This document shows positions 6,448 through 12,841 of a stretch of DNA of 12,841 nucleotides, piece after piece (within the stretch, counting starts at the first letter, position 1; each line of letters begins with the position of its first letter). The notes under the pieces are model-generated. The model did no database searches and was not told the DNA's origin. It worked only from the letters and a program-made list of their open reading frames with translations. The position numbers and the translations under genes are program-made. The stretch is from an uncultured bacterium. GTDB lineage: Bacteria; Patescibacteriota; Minisyncoccia; Phycocordibacterales; UBA1006. The DNA lies in assembly GCA_903873095.1 (NCBI GenBank), contig CAIQMU010000071.1:1-12841 (forward strand), written 5' to 3'.

Positions 6448-6488
6448 GGATCAATTATGTATCGAAAGATAATAATTGATCCCTTTTA
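6448..6488 (+). terminator. Terminator after the Gln/Asn-rich gene
   Basis: GGATCAATTAT (6448-6458) pairs with ATAATTGATCC (6472-6482). After a single bulged G the stem continues as TATC/GATA closed by a GAAA tetraloop (6464-6467). The tail CTTTTATT follows. Confidence 0.75.
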
Positions 6489-6507
6489 TTGAGCTTTTGA
6501 GAGCACC

Positions 6508-6560
6508 TCGAAAGTTCATAGATGCAAATCTATAATAATCAATTCGTGAGAGAACGAATT
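6508..6560 (+). promoter_or_regulatory. Promoter and 5' leader hairpin of the 701-residue surface protein
   Basis: TCGAAA (6508-6513, four of six matches to -35) and a perfect TATAAT (6531-6536) are 17 bp apart, with predicted +1 at 6543. AATTCGT (6541-6547) and ACGAATT (6554-6560) would fold at the very 5' end of the transcript, 11 nt before the ATG. Such 5'-terminal stems can stabilise an mRNA. There is no Shine-Dalgarno motif. Confidence 0.6.
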
Positions 6561-6571
6561 AAAACACATTT

Positions 6572-8677
6572 ATGTATAAAACATTTATTAAAATTGCTGC
6601 AATGTTCGCATTGGTTGCCGTTGTTCTTACAACTGCTTCAAGTGTCTTTGCTGCGGGAACATTCAACGACTCTTCACAGGGCGCTGATTGTCCAACCGTA
6701 ACAGTTGCTCGAAACGGAAACGCTCCGACAACTGGATACGGATGTTGGTTTACGTCTGATACCGCCAAAGTAGGCGATACAGTAACGTTTGCCATTTATT
6801 ATCACAATACAAGTTCATCACCAGTTTCAAATGTTTCGGTGTTTATCCAAAACCCAGGAACAAATACACAGAACTCGTTTACACTTAACGGAGGAATTAA
6901 TGTTAATGGTCAATCGGTTGCAACAGGGTCAGCGACAATCAGTCTTGATTCATCTGCAACACTTGTCCCTGTTCGTGCAACGAATGAATACAATGGAGGT
7001 CTTAACCCCCAGAGTATTTCAACATCTCAGTTGATGGGATCTGGTTACACAGTGGGAACACTTGGTACCGGATGGTCACAACAGGGTGTTGCGAAAATCT
7101 CGTTTATGGTGACCGCAAATGGAACATGTACAACATGTAACACAAACGGTCAGCAGCCTTCTGTTACAACAAATCAGGTTACAAATCTTGATTCAAATAA
7201 CGGAAATGTAACCCTTAATGGATACTTCAATTCAAACGGAGCAGCAACGACAACATCGTTTCAGTACCAGTTGAACGGAGGATCTTGGATTAACGTAGGT
7301 TCAACATCACGAGGAGTTTCAAGTGGAAATATTACATTCCCTTTGACAGGACTCGCAGGTGGAACATATACCTATGAAGCCGTTGCGACAAACTCATACG
7401 GAACCGTTTACGGAAATCCAATGACGTTTACCATTTACGGAAATAACAACACACAGTACTGCCCAAGTGGATATTACGGAACATATCCTAACTGCTATCC
7501 AAACAATAACAATACTCAGTATTGTCCATCAGGATACTATGGTACGTATCCAAATTGTTATCCAAATAATAATAATACCCAATATTGTCCAAGTGGCTAC
7601 TATGGAACATATCCTAACTGCTATCCAGTTAATAACACTCCGGTATGTGGAGTAGGACAGTATCTTTCAGGTAATACATGTGTGTACCAGAACAATAGCT
7701 ATAATAATCAGCCAGCAAGTGTTTCAACATTGGGAACAATCTCAATCGGAGGAACTGTTGCGGTGGTTGATGGATACTACAGTTCACCATCATGTTCAGT
7801 AAATACGTATTTCAATTACGGAACAACCCAGTCAATGGGGCAAACAACAGGTGCGGTTAATCGTGGTGTTGGCTCAGGAAGTATGGCGCAAGCCCTTCAG
7901 AACTTGAATCCTAATACTACGTATTACTATCAAGCAGTAGGTCAGAATTGTTCAGGTTCAAATATTGGATCAGTTCGATCATTTACAACATCTGGAACAA
8001 CAACAAATGACACAACAATCACACACTATGTTACAACAAACACAGGAGGTGGAAATTCATTTATTAAACTTACCGTTGATAATCATCGAGACGTTGTTCA
8101 ACAAGGAGTTGTAACTGATTATGATGTTACATGGACAAACCTCACTGGTAGTGATATTAAAAATTTGGTTTTGGAAGTTAACTTCCCAAGTCAAATGACA
8201 ATCACTAATACAGATCGAGGGGCCATTGAAACTGGTAAATCATCAGTTGTATATCAAATTAGTGATCTTACACCACACCAAACAGACAACATGACCATCT
8301 CAGGACAGATCAATTCTGGACTTAAAGATGGAGATCCTGTTGTTGCGCAAGGTGTTATGGCCTTCAATAGTCCAAAATCAAGTGCTACTGAAAATGCAAT
8401 TGCATATGATGCAGATACATTTTCAACAGGAACCTCGGTTCTTGGTGCTTCGATCTTCGGACTTGGCTTCTTGCCTAACTCGCTTGCAGGATGGTTGATT
8501 ATCATCTTGATCATCTTGATCATTGTGTTGATTGCTCGCCATTTCTGGAATCGTCCACAGCAGACAAATATGATTGTTCATACACCTGTTGCACCGACAC
8601 CGGTTGCACAGCCGACAGTCATTACGGGTGCACCAACAGGAGAATACACTGTGTATCAGCCTACTCCAAAACAGTAA
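6572..8677 (+). CDS. Large surface protein with Cys repeats and C-terminal anchor
   Basis: This 701-residue protein has a Sec signal peptide (1-27, ending SSVFA). Residues about 60-195 resemble a DUF11/CARDB-like beta domain (VGDTVTFAIYYHN). A fibronectin-like stretch (about 195-290) follows. Residues 291-352 contain three near-identical 21-residue repeats, each with a C-x10-C pair, and a fourth divergent C-x10-C unit (CGVGQYLSGNTC) comes next. Another beta domain (about 375-475) precedes a second DUF11-like domain (about 502-605). A 19-residue hydrophobic helix starting at Trp641 (WLIIILIILIIVLIARHFW) anchors it, leaving a roughly 40-residue Pro/Thr-rich tail. The topology implies an exposed stalk-like protein. 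Its function (adhesion, S-layer or host contact) is not shown by sequence. It has its own promoter and terminator. Confidence 0.9.
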   Translation: MYKTFIKIAAMFALVAVVLTTASSVFAAGTFNDSSQGADCPTVTVARNGNAPTTGYGCWFTSDTAKVGDTVTFAIYYHNTSSSPVSNVSVFIQNPGTNTQNSFTLNGGINVNGQSVATGSATISLDSSATLVPVRATNEYNGGLNPQSISTSQLMGSGYTVGTLGTGWSQQGVAKISFMVTANGTCTTCNTNGQQPSVTTNQVTNLDSNNGNVTLNGYFNSNGAATTTSFQYQLNGGSWINVGSTSRGVSSGNITFPLTGLAGGTYTYEAVATNSYGTVYGNPMTFTIYGNNNTQYCPSGYYGTYPNCYPNNNNTQYCPSGYYGTYPNCYPNNNNTQYCPSGYYGTYPNCYPVNNTPVCGVGQYLSGNTCVYQNNSYNNQPASVSTLGTISIGGTVAVVDGYYSSPSCSVNTYFNYGTTQSMGQTTGAVNRGVGSGSMAQALQNLNPNTTYYYQAVGQNCSGSNIGSVRSFTTSGTTTNDTTITHYVTTNTGGGNSFIKLTVDNHRDVVQQGVVTDYDVTWTNLTGSDIKNLVLEVNFPSQMTITNTDRGAIETGKSSVVYQISDLTPHQTDNMTISGQINSGLKDGDPVVAQGVMAFNSPKSSATENAIAYDADTFSTGTSVLGASIFGLGFLPNSLAGWLIIILIILIIVLIARHFWNRPQQTNMIVHTPVAPTPVAQPTVITGAPTGEYTVYQPTPKQ
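7442..7630 (+). repeat. Three 63-bp tandem repeats in the surface protein
   Basis: The units are 7442-7504, 7505-7567 and 7568-7630. The encoded 21-residue unit starts NNNTQYCPSGYYG and is identical in all three copies except the last residue of unit 3 (Val for Asn). The DNA differs: units 1 and 2 use different codons at 13 of 21 positions, including AGT against TCA for serine. Confidence 0.95.
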
Positions 8678-8728
8678 ACTGTTTAAAATACATTTTGTAC
8701 AAACGTTCTCTCGTGAGTGCTCTCGCAC

Positions 8729-8756
8729 AAAAACCCCGCAAGGGGTTTTTGTTTTT
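8729..8756 (+). terminator. Terminator of the 701-residue surface protein
   Basis: AAAAACCCC (8729-8737) and GGGGTTTTT (8742-8750) form a 9-bp stem around a GCAA tetraloop, followed by G and five T residues. The last two T residues are also the start of the next gene's -35 box. Confidence 0.9.
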
Positions 8757-8783
8757 GACAAGTGTTGTAGGGGGGGCTATACT
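8755..8783 (+). promoter_or_regulatory. Promoter of the Ig-like anchored protein
   Basis: TTGACA (8755-8760) and TATACT (8778-8783) are 17 bp apart. Predicted +1 is 8790, with a 46-nt leader and no Shine-Dalgarno motif. The -35 overlaps the T-tract of the preceding terminator. Confidence 0.8.
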
Positions 8784-8835
8784 TGGTTTGTTATTACTAA
8801 TTTATAATCACGTTTCTTTTTAAGAAATTCATTTC

Positions 8836-9876
8836 ATGAAAAAAAGTATTACAAGTAAATTAATCTTTGGGATCATTGCTCTTGTTGTGATCGTTGGTGC
8901 AGGATTTCTTATTTTTGGAAAACATTCCAATGCAAATCTTGGTGCGAGTGTGTATGGAATAACAAAACCAACCCCTGCATCAAGTGCACTACCGGTTGTT
9001 AATGTGGGGACTTCACCAACCCCTCGACAGATTTGTATTAGATCAGGGCGGTTTATGTCAGCTCCATCTATTACAGTAACATCTCCAAATGGTGGGGAAG
9101 TGTATCAACCCGGGCAACAAATTACGATTACATGGACAAGTTGTAATCTTCCTTCAAATGTCCAAATTGGTGGTGGTTTGATATGGCCTACTGGTTTTAG
9201 TTCGAATCCTTCCCCTAGTGCTTTTATTAATTATACTAATACGGGTTCGCTAACTTATACATTACCTGGAACAAGCTCGTTTAATTCACCCAATACATTT
9301 CAATATGGTAATTTTTACAAAATTAGCTTAGGTGCAACTGATGCAATAACGCACTCTGTAATTGCTACGGACAATTCTAACAACTTTTTCAGTATTATAC
9401 AGACACCACTTTCTATTTCCTCAAATGGTACACCAACAGCAGTTGTTGCAGCTGCAGGTGGAACAAGTACTCACAGTGTAGTTACGTTTACTATTCCATT
9501 TACAGTAACAGCAAATAGTAATTTACCAGTTTACATACCTAGTAATGCCGGAGAATCAGCTACGGCCACAGCTTTACATGCAATAGAATATGCAGTTGAT
9601 AATAGTGGAACGTTTACATTAAACGGAACGGGAACCATTGCATATACTGGAAACGGTGCATTGACACCCGACACAAATGGAAATTATGTTATTCCAGCAG
9701 GTCAAACGAAAACATTTAATCTTGTTGCAACGTATCAACCATCAGTTGCGGGGTCATACCGAGCATCACTTGTTAATGTAAACTGGAACACTAACGACAG
9801 TGCATCCGTTTACAATACTTATACGCTCGGTTTGAGTGCCTCGGCATATAAAACTCCTTACGTAGTTGCTCAATAA
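8836..9876 (+). CDS. Membrane-anchored Ig-like surface protein
   Basis: This 346-residue protein has a short basic N-terminus (KKSITSK) and a hydrophobic segment at about 9-28 (LIFGIIALVVIVGAGFLIFG) without an obvious cleavage site, so a signal anchor is likely. A Pro/Ser/Thr-rich linker follows. Residues 78-103, SITVTSPNGGEVYQPG then ITITWTSC, match the opening of the Kre9/Knh1-type Ser-Thr-rich domain seen in many bacterial surface proteins. Residues about 195-340 form a second beta-rich region with ITFPF-like strands and AGSYRASLVNV near the end. There are two cysteines (IC near 67 and SC near 103). It is the third exported protein in a row and is separately transcribed. The role is unknown, and an extracellular structural or binding role is inferred. 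Confidence 0.88.
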   Translation: MKKSITSKLIFGIIALVVIVGAGFLIFGKHSNANLGASVYGITKPTPASSALPVVNVGTSPTPRQICIRSGRFMSAPSITVTSPNGGEVYQPGQQITITWTSCNLPSNVQIGGGLIWPTGFSSNPSPSAFINYTNTGSLTYTLPGTSSFNSPNTFQYGNFYKISLGATDAITHSVIATDNSNNFFSIIQTPLSISSNGTPTAVVAAAGGTSTHSVVTFTIPFTVTANSNLPVYIPSNAGESATATALHAIEYAVDNSGTFTLNGTGTIAYTGNGALTPDTNGNYVIPAGQTKTFNLVATYQPSVAGSYRASLVNVNWNTNDSASVYNTYTLGLSASAYKTPYVVAQ

Positions 9877-9884
9877 TTTTAACC

Positions 9885-9910
9885 AAACCCCGCAAGGGGT
9901 TTTTGTTTTT
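9885..9910 (+). terminator. Terminator of the Ig-like protein gene
   Basis: AAACCCC (9885-9891), GCAA loop, GGGGTTT (9896-9902), then TTG and five T residues. It is almost the same sequence as the terminator at 8729-8756. Confidence 0.88.
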
Positions 9911-9917
9911 GTTCGAA

Positions 9918-9959
9918 TCCTCCCCTTGATAAGGGGAGGTGCCCGCAGGGCGGAGGGGT
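9918..9959 (+). repeat. Dispersed two-hairpin repeat, copy C (intergenic)
   Basis: This is the shortest copy, 42 bp: CCTCCCCTT-GAT-AAGGGGAGG, then GCCC-GCA-GGGC, then CGGAGGGGT. It fills the gap between the preceding terminator and the tsaE -10 box. Its final T is the T of the extended -10 TG. Confidence 0.85.
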
Positions 9960-9967
9960 GGTATGAT
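9959..9967 (+). promoter_or_regulatory. Extended -10 promoter of tsaE, leaderless
   Basis: TGG-TATGAT at 9959-9967. The predicted +1 is 9974, the A of the tsaE ATG. The -35 position falls inside the repeat and has no match. Confidence 0.6.
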
Positions 9968-9973
9968 GTTCTC

Positions 9974-10417
9974 ATGAAGATTTATTCTGAGAATGAAATT
10001 TTGAATATTGCGAGTGAGGTAATTGAAAGGGCGCGGCAAGCGAAGCTTGCCGCGCCCGAACATGCAACACTGATCACCCTTTCAGGTGATTTAGGTGCTG
10101 GTAAAACAACTCTTACAAAAGAAATCGCTCGGCAACTTGGTATTACTGAAAATATGCAAAGCCCGACGTATGTGATTTACAAGAAGTATTCCCTTACTTC
10201 ATCTGAGCTTCCTTGGCAATTTTTAATCCACGGTGACATGTACCGCCTAGAATCAGGAACTGATCTTGAGAAACTTGGATGGCAGGAACTTTTACAAGAC
10301 TCAAAAAACTTGATTATTATTGAGTGGCCGGAACTTGTAGCTGGCGCTATTCCAGATTGGGTAATAAAGGTTTCCTTGACACACCAAGGCGATTTATTGC
10401 GTGGTATTGACTTTTAA
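9974..10417 (+). CDS. tsaE: tRNA t6A biosynthesis ATPase TsaE
   Basis: This 147-residue protein is normal TsaE length. TsaE is the P-loop ATPase that works with TsaB and TsaD to add threonylcarbamoyl to A37 of ANN-decoding tRNAs. Signatures are Walker A GDLGAGKTT (38-46), SPTYVIYKKY (63-72), HGDMYRLE (86-93) and IIIEWPEL (114-121), with a C-terminal Arg in LLRGIDF. The start at 9974 is chosen over an in-frame ATG at 9866 because the upstream stretch crosses a terminator and a repeat, and because the -10 box places +1 on this ATG. Residues 19-28 are encoded by a perfect 13-bp GC-rich inverted repeat that looks inserted between the first helix and the strand before the P-loop. The next gene's promoter overlaps its last codons. 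Confidence 0.94.
   Translation: MKIYSENEILNIASEVIERARQAKLAAPEHATLITLSGDLGAGKTTLTKEIARQLGITENMQSPTYVIYKKYSLTSSELPWQFLIHGDMYRLESGTDLEKLGWQELLQDSKNLIIIEWPELVAGAIPDWVIKVSLTHQGDLLRGIDF
10029..10057. repeat. GC-rich perfect inverted repeat inside tsaE
   Basis: GGGCGCGGCAAGC (10029-10041) and GCTTGCCGCGCCC (10045-10057) are perfectly complementary, separated by GAA. It is in frame (RARQAKLAAP) and far more GC-rich than its surroundings, so it may be an inserted mini-element. Confidence 0.85.
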
Positions 10418-10435
10418 GCACGAATGTGCTATACT
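10407..10435 (+). promoter_or_regulatory. Promoter of the 110-residue protein
   Basis: TTGACT (10407-10412) lies in the last codons of tsaE. A 17-bp spacer ends in TGC, then TATACT (10430-10435). Predicted +1 is 10442, with a 41-nt A-rich leader. Confidence 0.78.
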
Positions 10436-10482
10436 TGAACTAGAAATTTTTAGAACATTTTTAAATTAAAAACGAAGAAAAT

Positions 10483-10815
10483 ATGAATTTATTCTTAAAC
10501 ATCTTTAGGTCCACATTAGGTTTTTATATTCAGGCAACAACAAATCCTCTCTTGTCCGAATCAGAAAGACCAGAAGAGGGATGCTACCGATTAGTAATTC
10601 AAAATTACATAGGTGGGGATATACAAAAAACCCTGAAATTCATTTCAACCAAAATACAAGACAATTGGAACTTAACCCATTCCGAAATTTGTACAGAAGG
10701 TGATATTTCAAGGATTTCCTTTTATGGTGCAACCCCTACTGACATCAAAGCTGTTGTAGATGATCTAAGAAGATTAGCTATTGCTTCAACAGAGACCGAT
10801 GTTCTTACTGATTAG
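10483..10815 (+). CDS. Small protein of unknown function, 110 residues
   Basis: I do not recognise this protein. It begins MNLFLNIFRSTLGFYIQATT, a mildly hydrophobic amphipathic start that is not a clear signal peptide. It continues with a mixed alpha/beta pattern: a strand-like RLVIQNYIGG, a helix-like QKTLKFISTKIQDNW, a strand-like DISRISFYGAT, and a helix-like DIKAVVDDLRRLAIAST. It has two cysteines (GCYR and EICTE). A beta-alpha-beta-alpha order of this size could be a ferredoxin-like fold, but this is only a secondary-structure guess. A good extended -10 promoter and a strong terminator bracket it as a single-gene transcript, which supports it being real. No Shine-Dalgarno motif precedes the ATG; the upstream region is A-rich. 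Confidence 0.75.
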   Translation: MNLFLNIFRSTLGFYIQATTNPLLSESERPEEGCYRLVIQNYIGGDIQKTLKFISTKIQDNWNLTHSEICTEGDISRISFYGATPTDIKAVVDDLRRLAIASTETDVLTD

Positions 10816-10824
10816 AATTTTTAT

Positions 10825-10857
10825 AAAGTGTTTCGTATTATACGGAACGCTTTTTTT
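10825..10857 (+). terminator. Terminator of the 110-residue gene
   Basis: AAAGTGTTTCGTA (10825-10837) and TACGGAACGCTTT (10841-10853) form a 13-bp stem with two G-U pairs and loop TTA. A run of seven T residues covers 10851-10857. Confidence 0.88.
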
Positions 10858-10860
10858 ATT

Positions 10861-10869
10861 TGCTATACT
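10861..10869 (+). promoter_or_regulatory. Extended -10 promoter of polA, leaderless
   Basis: TGC-TATACT at 10861-10869 directly follows the preceding terminator T-run. Predicted +1 is 10876, the A of the polA ATG. The -35 position (10841-10846) lies inside the terminator and matches poorly. Confidence 0.65.
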
Positions 10870-10875
10870 ATCCCC

Positions 10876-12841
10876 ATGAACTCCGAAAAAACTCCCACTT
10901 CGCTAAAGCTACGCGGGACAGGCCAGAAAAGGCTTGTGCTTCTTGATGCACATGCGTTATTACATCGCGCATATCACGCTCTTCCCGAGTTTACGAGCTC
11001 CCAAGGAATTCCAACAGGAGGCCTATTCGGTTTCATTTCAATGATTTTACGTATTGCAACCGAATGGAAACCAGACTATTTAGTTGCGTGTTATGACTTG
11101 CCACAAAAAACATTTCGCCACGAAGCCTATGACGCATATAAAGGAAAACGTTCAAAAACAGATGAGGCACTCGTCTCACAAATTATTGCATCACGACTCG
11201 TCTGTGAAAAATTAAATATTCCCATTTACGATACACCAGGATTCGAAGCCGATGACATGCTCGGTACTATTGTTGAGCAAGAAAAAAATAATAAAGATTT
11301 GGAAATTTTAATCGCAACAGGCGATATGGATACACTTCAATTAGTTGATGGAAAAAAAGTTCGCGTGTTTACTTTGAAAAAAGGAATCAACGACACGGTT
11401 GTGTATGACGAGGATATGGTAAACGAACGATATCATTTTCCACCGGAAATGCTCCCTGATTATAAAGGTCTTAGGGGTGATCCTTCAGATAATATTATTG
11501 GTATCCCAGGTATTGGCGAAAAAACAGCAACAGAGCTCTTGATCAAGTTTGGCACGATTGAAGAAATGTATAAGAAGCTAAAAAAGAATAGAGAAGTATT
11601 CTTGAAAGAAGGAATCAAAGAGCGCATTGTAAAATTATTGGAAGACAACGAAGAGAATGCGCTATTTTCAAAAACACTTGCAACGATTCGTCGTGATGCA
11701 CCAATTGAATTTAAACTTCCAAATAAAGAATGGTTAGAAAGTTTGAATATGGAAATTATCGAGCCTGTTCTTCGCGAGTACGAATTTAAATCACTTGTGC
11801 CGAGGTTTAAAACGTTACTCGGAAATACCCCCTCGCCCCTCGAGGCCGTCGGGGCACTCCCCCTTATGAAGGGGGAGATATCCGAACAAGAACTTCCCAA
11901 AAAACTAAAAATAGCGATGTGGCTCTTGAACTCGGAAAATCCTGATCCAACAATGGAAGACGCGCGATTATTTGTTCGCGAAGGAGCAGATTCAAATCTT
12001 GAAACTATTTTAGAATCAGAAATTCATAATCAAGATTTAGATTTTATATATAACGAAATTGAACTGCCATTAATTCCAATTCTTCAAAAAATGCAGGAAC
12101 ATGGAATTTTGATCGATGCGGAATACTTGAAAAAACTTTCGCAAGAATTGCACATTCATTTAAAAACAGCAGAAGAGAAAATTTATAAAATAGTTGGCCA
12201 TGAATTTAATATCAATTCACCGAAACAATTGGGAGAAGTGTTGTTTGGTGAAATGCAGATCCATTCCACAATCAAAGGATTTCGTGTGAAAAAAACAGCG
12301 TCAGGAACATATTCAACACGAGAAAGTGACTTGGAAAAATTAGCCGAAGGTTTACCAGAAGATTCCGGTCAAATCATCAAAGATATTTTTGAATATCGAG
12401 AGCTTCAAAAATTACTCTCAACATACATCGACAATATTCCACAAATGCTCGACGAACATTCCAGGCTTCACCCCGAACTCATTCAAACAGGTGCTGCAAC
12501 GGGTAGGTTTTCCTCGCAGAATCCGAACATTCAAAACATTCCTATCAAATCAGAAAGTGGTAAGAAAATTAGAAATGCATTTATTGCACAGCCCGGATTC
12601 TCGATTGTCTCTGCTGACTATTCACAAATTGAACTGCGCAGTGCTGCGATTTTGTCAGGAGACGAAACATTCTTGGAAACGTTTAGATCGGGTCAAGATG
12701 TTCACGCATCGGTTGCCGCTCGCGTATTCCATGTTCCACAAAATGAAGTAACGGCGAGTATGCGTCGTCAAGCAAAGGTTATCAACTTTGGAATTTTATT
12801 CGGAATGGGTGTGACGGCTTTGCAGAAAAATTTAGGAACGA
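10876..12841 (+). CDS. polA: DNA polymerase I, 3' end beyond window
   Basis: The frame is open for 655 codons and runs off the right edge. Residues about 19-290 are the 5'-nuclease (flap) domain: LVLLDAHALLHRAYHAL, YDAYKGKR, FEADDMLG, ATGDMDTLQL, and RGDPSDNIIGIPGIGEKTA with the helix-hairpin-helix. The segment between nuclease and polymerase (about 318-390) is only some 70 residues and shows no 3'-5' exonuclease motifs, so proofreading is probably absent. The polymerase domain follows: TGAATGRFSSQNPNIQNIP, motif A DYSQIELR, and the O-helix RRQAKVINFGILFG, where Phe occupies the position of the usual Tyr in LIYG. Motif C lies outside the window. An 18-residue N-terminal extension precedes the usual start. 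Repeat copy D is in frame in the linker. The start is supported by a leaderless promoter. Confidence 0.96.
   Translation, partial: MNSEKTPTSLKLRGTGQKRLVLLDAHALLHRAYHALPEFTSSQGIPTGGLFGFISMILRIATEWKPDYLVACYDLPQKTFRHEAYDAYKGKRSKTDEALVSQIIASRLVCEKLNIPIYDTPGFEADDMLGTIVEQEKNNKDLEILIATGDMDTLQLVDGKKVRVFTLKKGINDTVVYDEDMVNERYHFPPEMLPDYKGLRGDPSDNIIGIPGIGEKTATELLIKFGTIEEMYKKLKKNREVFLKEGIKERIVKLLEDNEENALFSKTLATIRRDAPIEFKLPNKEWLESLNMEIIEPVLREYEFKSLVPRFKTLLGNTPSPLEAVGALPLMKGEISEQELPKKLKIAMWLLNSENPDPTMEDARLFVREGADSNLETILESEIHNQDLDFIYNEIELPLIPILQKMQEHGILIDAEYLKKLSQELHIHLKTAEEKIYKIVGHEFNINSPKQLGEVLFGEMQIHSTIKGFRVKKTASGTYSTRESDLEKLAEGLPEDSGQIIKDIFEYRELQKLLSTYIDNIPQMLDEHSRLHPELIQTGAATGRFSSQNPNIQNIPIKSESGKKIRNAFIAQPGFSIVSADYSQIELRSAAILSGDETFLETFRSGQDVHASVAARVFHVPQNEVTASMRRQAKVINFGILFGMGVTALQKNLGT
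11827..11878 (-). repeat. Dispersed two-hairpin repeat, copy D (in polA)
   Basis: In minus orientation it has CTCCCCCTT-CAT-AAGGGGGAG, a middle based on GCCCC/GGGGC, and the end GAGGGGGT. Its stem bases differ from copies A-C but remain paired, so the changes are compensatory. It encodes about residues 318-335 of PolA in the linker after the 5'-nuclease domain. Confidence 0.75.

Noticed and set aside
7442..7630. Regularly spaced 63-bp repeats considered as a CRISPR array
   Set aside because: The repeats are contiguous with no spacers and encode identical peptides in frame, so they are protein tandem repeats.
9866..9973. In-frame N-terminal extension of TsaE starting at 9866
   Set aside because: It overlaps the end of the previous gene and crosses a terminator and a dispersed repeat. 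A promoter places the transcript start on the ATG at 9974, which gives normal TsaE length.
10897..10930. GC-rich segment in the first codons of polA (cacttcgctaaagctacg) as another inserted repeat
   Set aside because: It is a single copy in this window with only weak self-complementarity, so an insertion cannot be supported from sequence alone.

Overview
The window looks like a chromosomal segment from a Candidate Phyla Radiation (Patescibacteria, probably Parcubacteria-like) bacterium. This is inferred from AT-rich compact genes, no Shine-Dalgarno motif upstream of any start, a PolA with almost no proofreading domain, several Ig/DUF11-like anchored surface proteins, and a diversity-generating-retroelement (DGR) arrangement of a kind known to be common in that group. 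No rRNA or marker gene is present, so the assignment is tentative.

Layout. Positions 31-1192 hold the most unusual part: a 215-residue protein whose C-terminus is a variable repeat (VR, 626-732), followed 430 bp downstream by a template-like repeat (TR, 1056-1162) within a strongly structured non-coding region that ends in a terminator. TR and VR differ at 18 of 107 positions, and 16 of those are adenines in the TR, which is the signature of a DGR. No reverse transcriptase is encoded in the window. Next are ruvB (minus strand), an orphan structured RNA of about 320 nt with its own near-consensus promoter and terminator (2304-2660), and a PilB/GspE-type secretion or pilus ATPase (minus strand) with an unusual C-terminal extension.

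From 5038 to 9910 there are three consecutive, separately promoted exported proteins: a Gln/Asn-rich secreted protein, a 701-residue surface protein with three cysteine-containing tandem repeats and a C-terminal membrane anchor, and a 346-residue N-terminally anchored Ig-like protein. Then come tsaE (tRNA t6A synthesis), a small unknown protein, and polA, which runs off the right end.

Regulation is consistent across the window. Promoters are TTGACA-17 bp-TATACT types, mostly with an extended TGn -10. The predicted +1 of ruvB, tsaE and polA falls exactly on the A of the start codon, and pilB has a leader of about 7 nt, so the housekeeping genes look leaderless. A two-hairpin GC-rich dispersed repeat occurs four times: twice in frame in pilB, once in frame in polA, and once in the tsaE promoter. 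Together the genes cover replication and repair (polA, ruvB), tRNA modification (tsaE), and cell-surface biogenesis and diversification (DGR target, PilB-like ATPase, three exported proteins).
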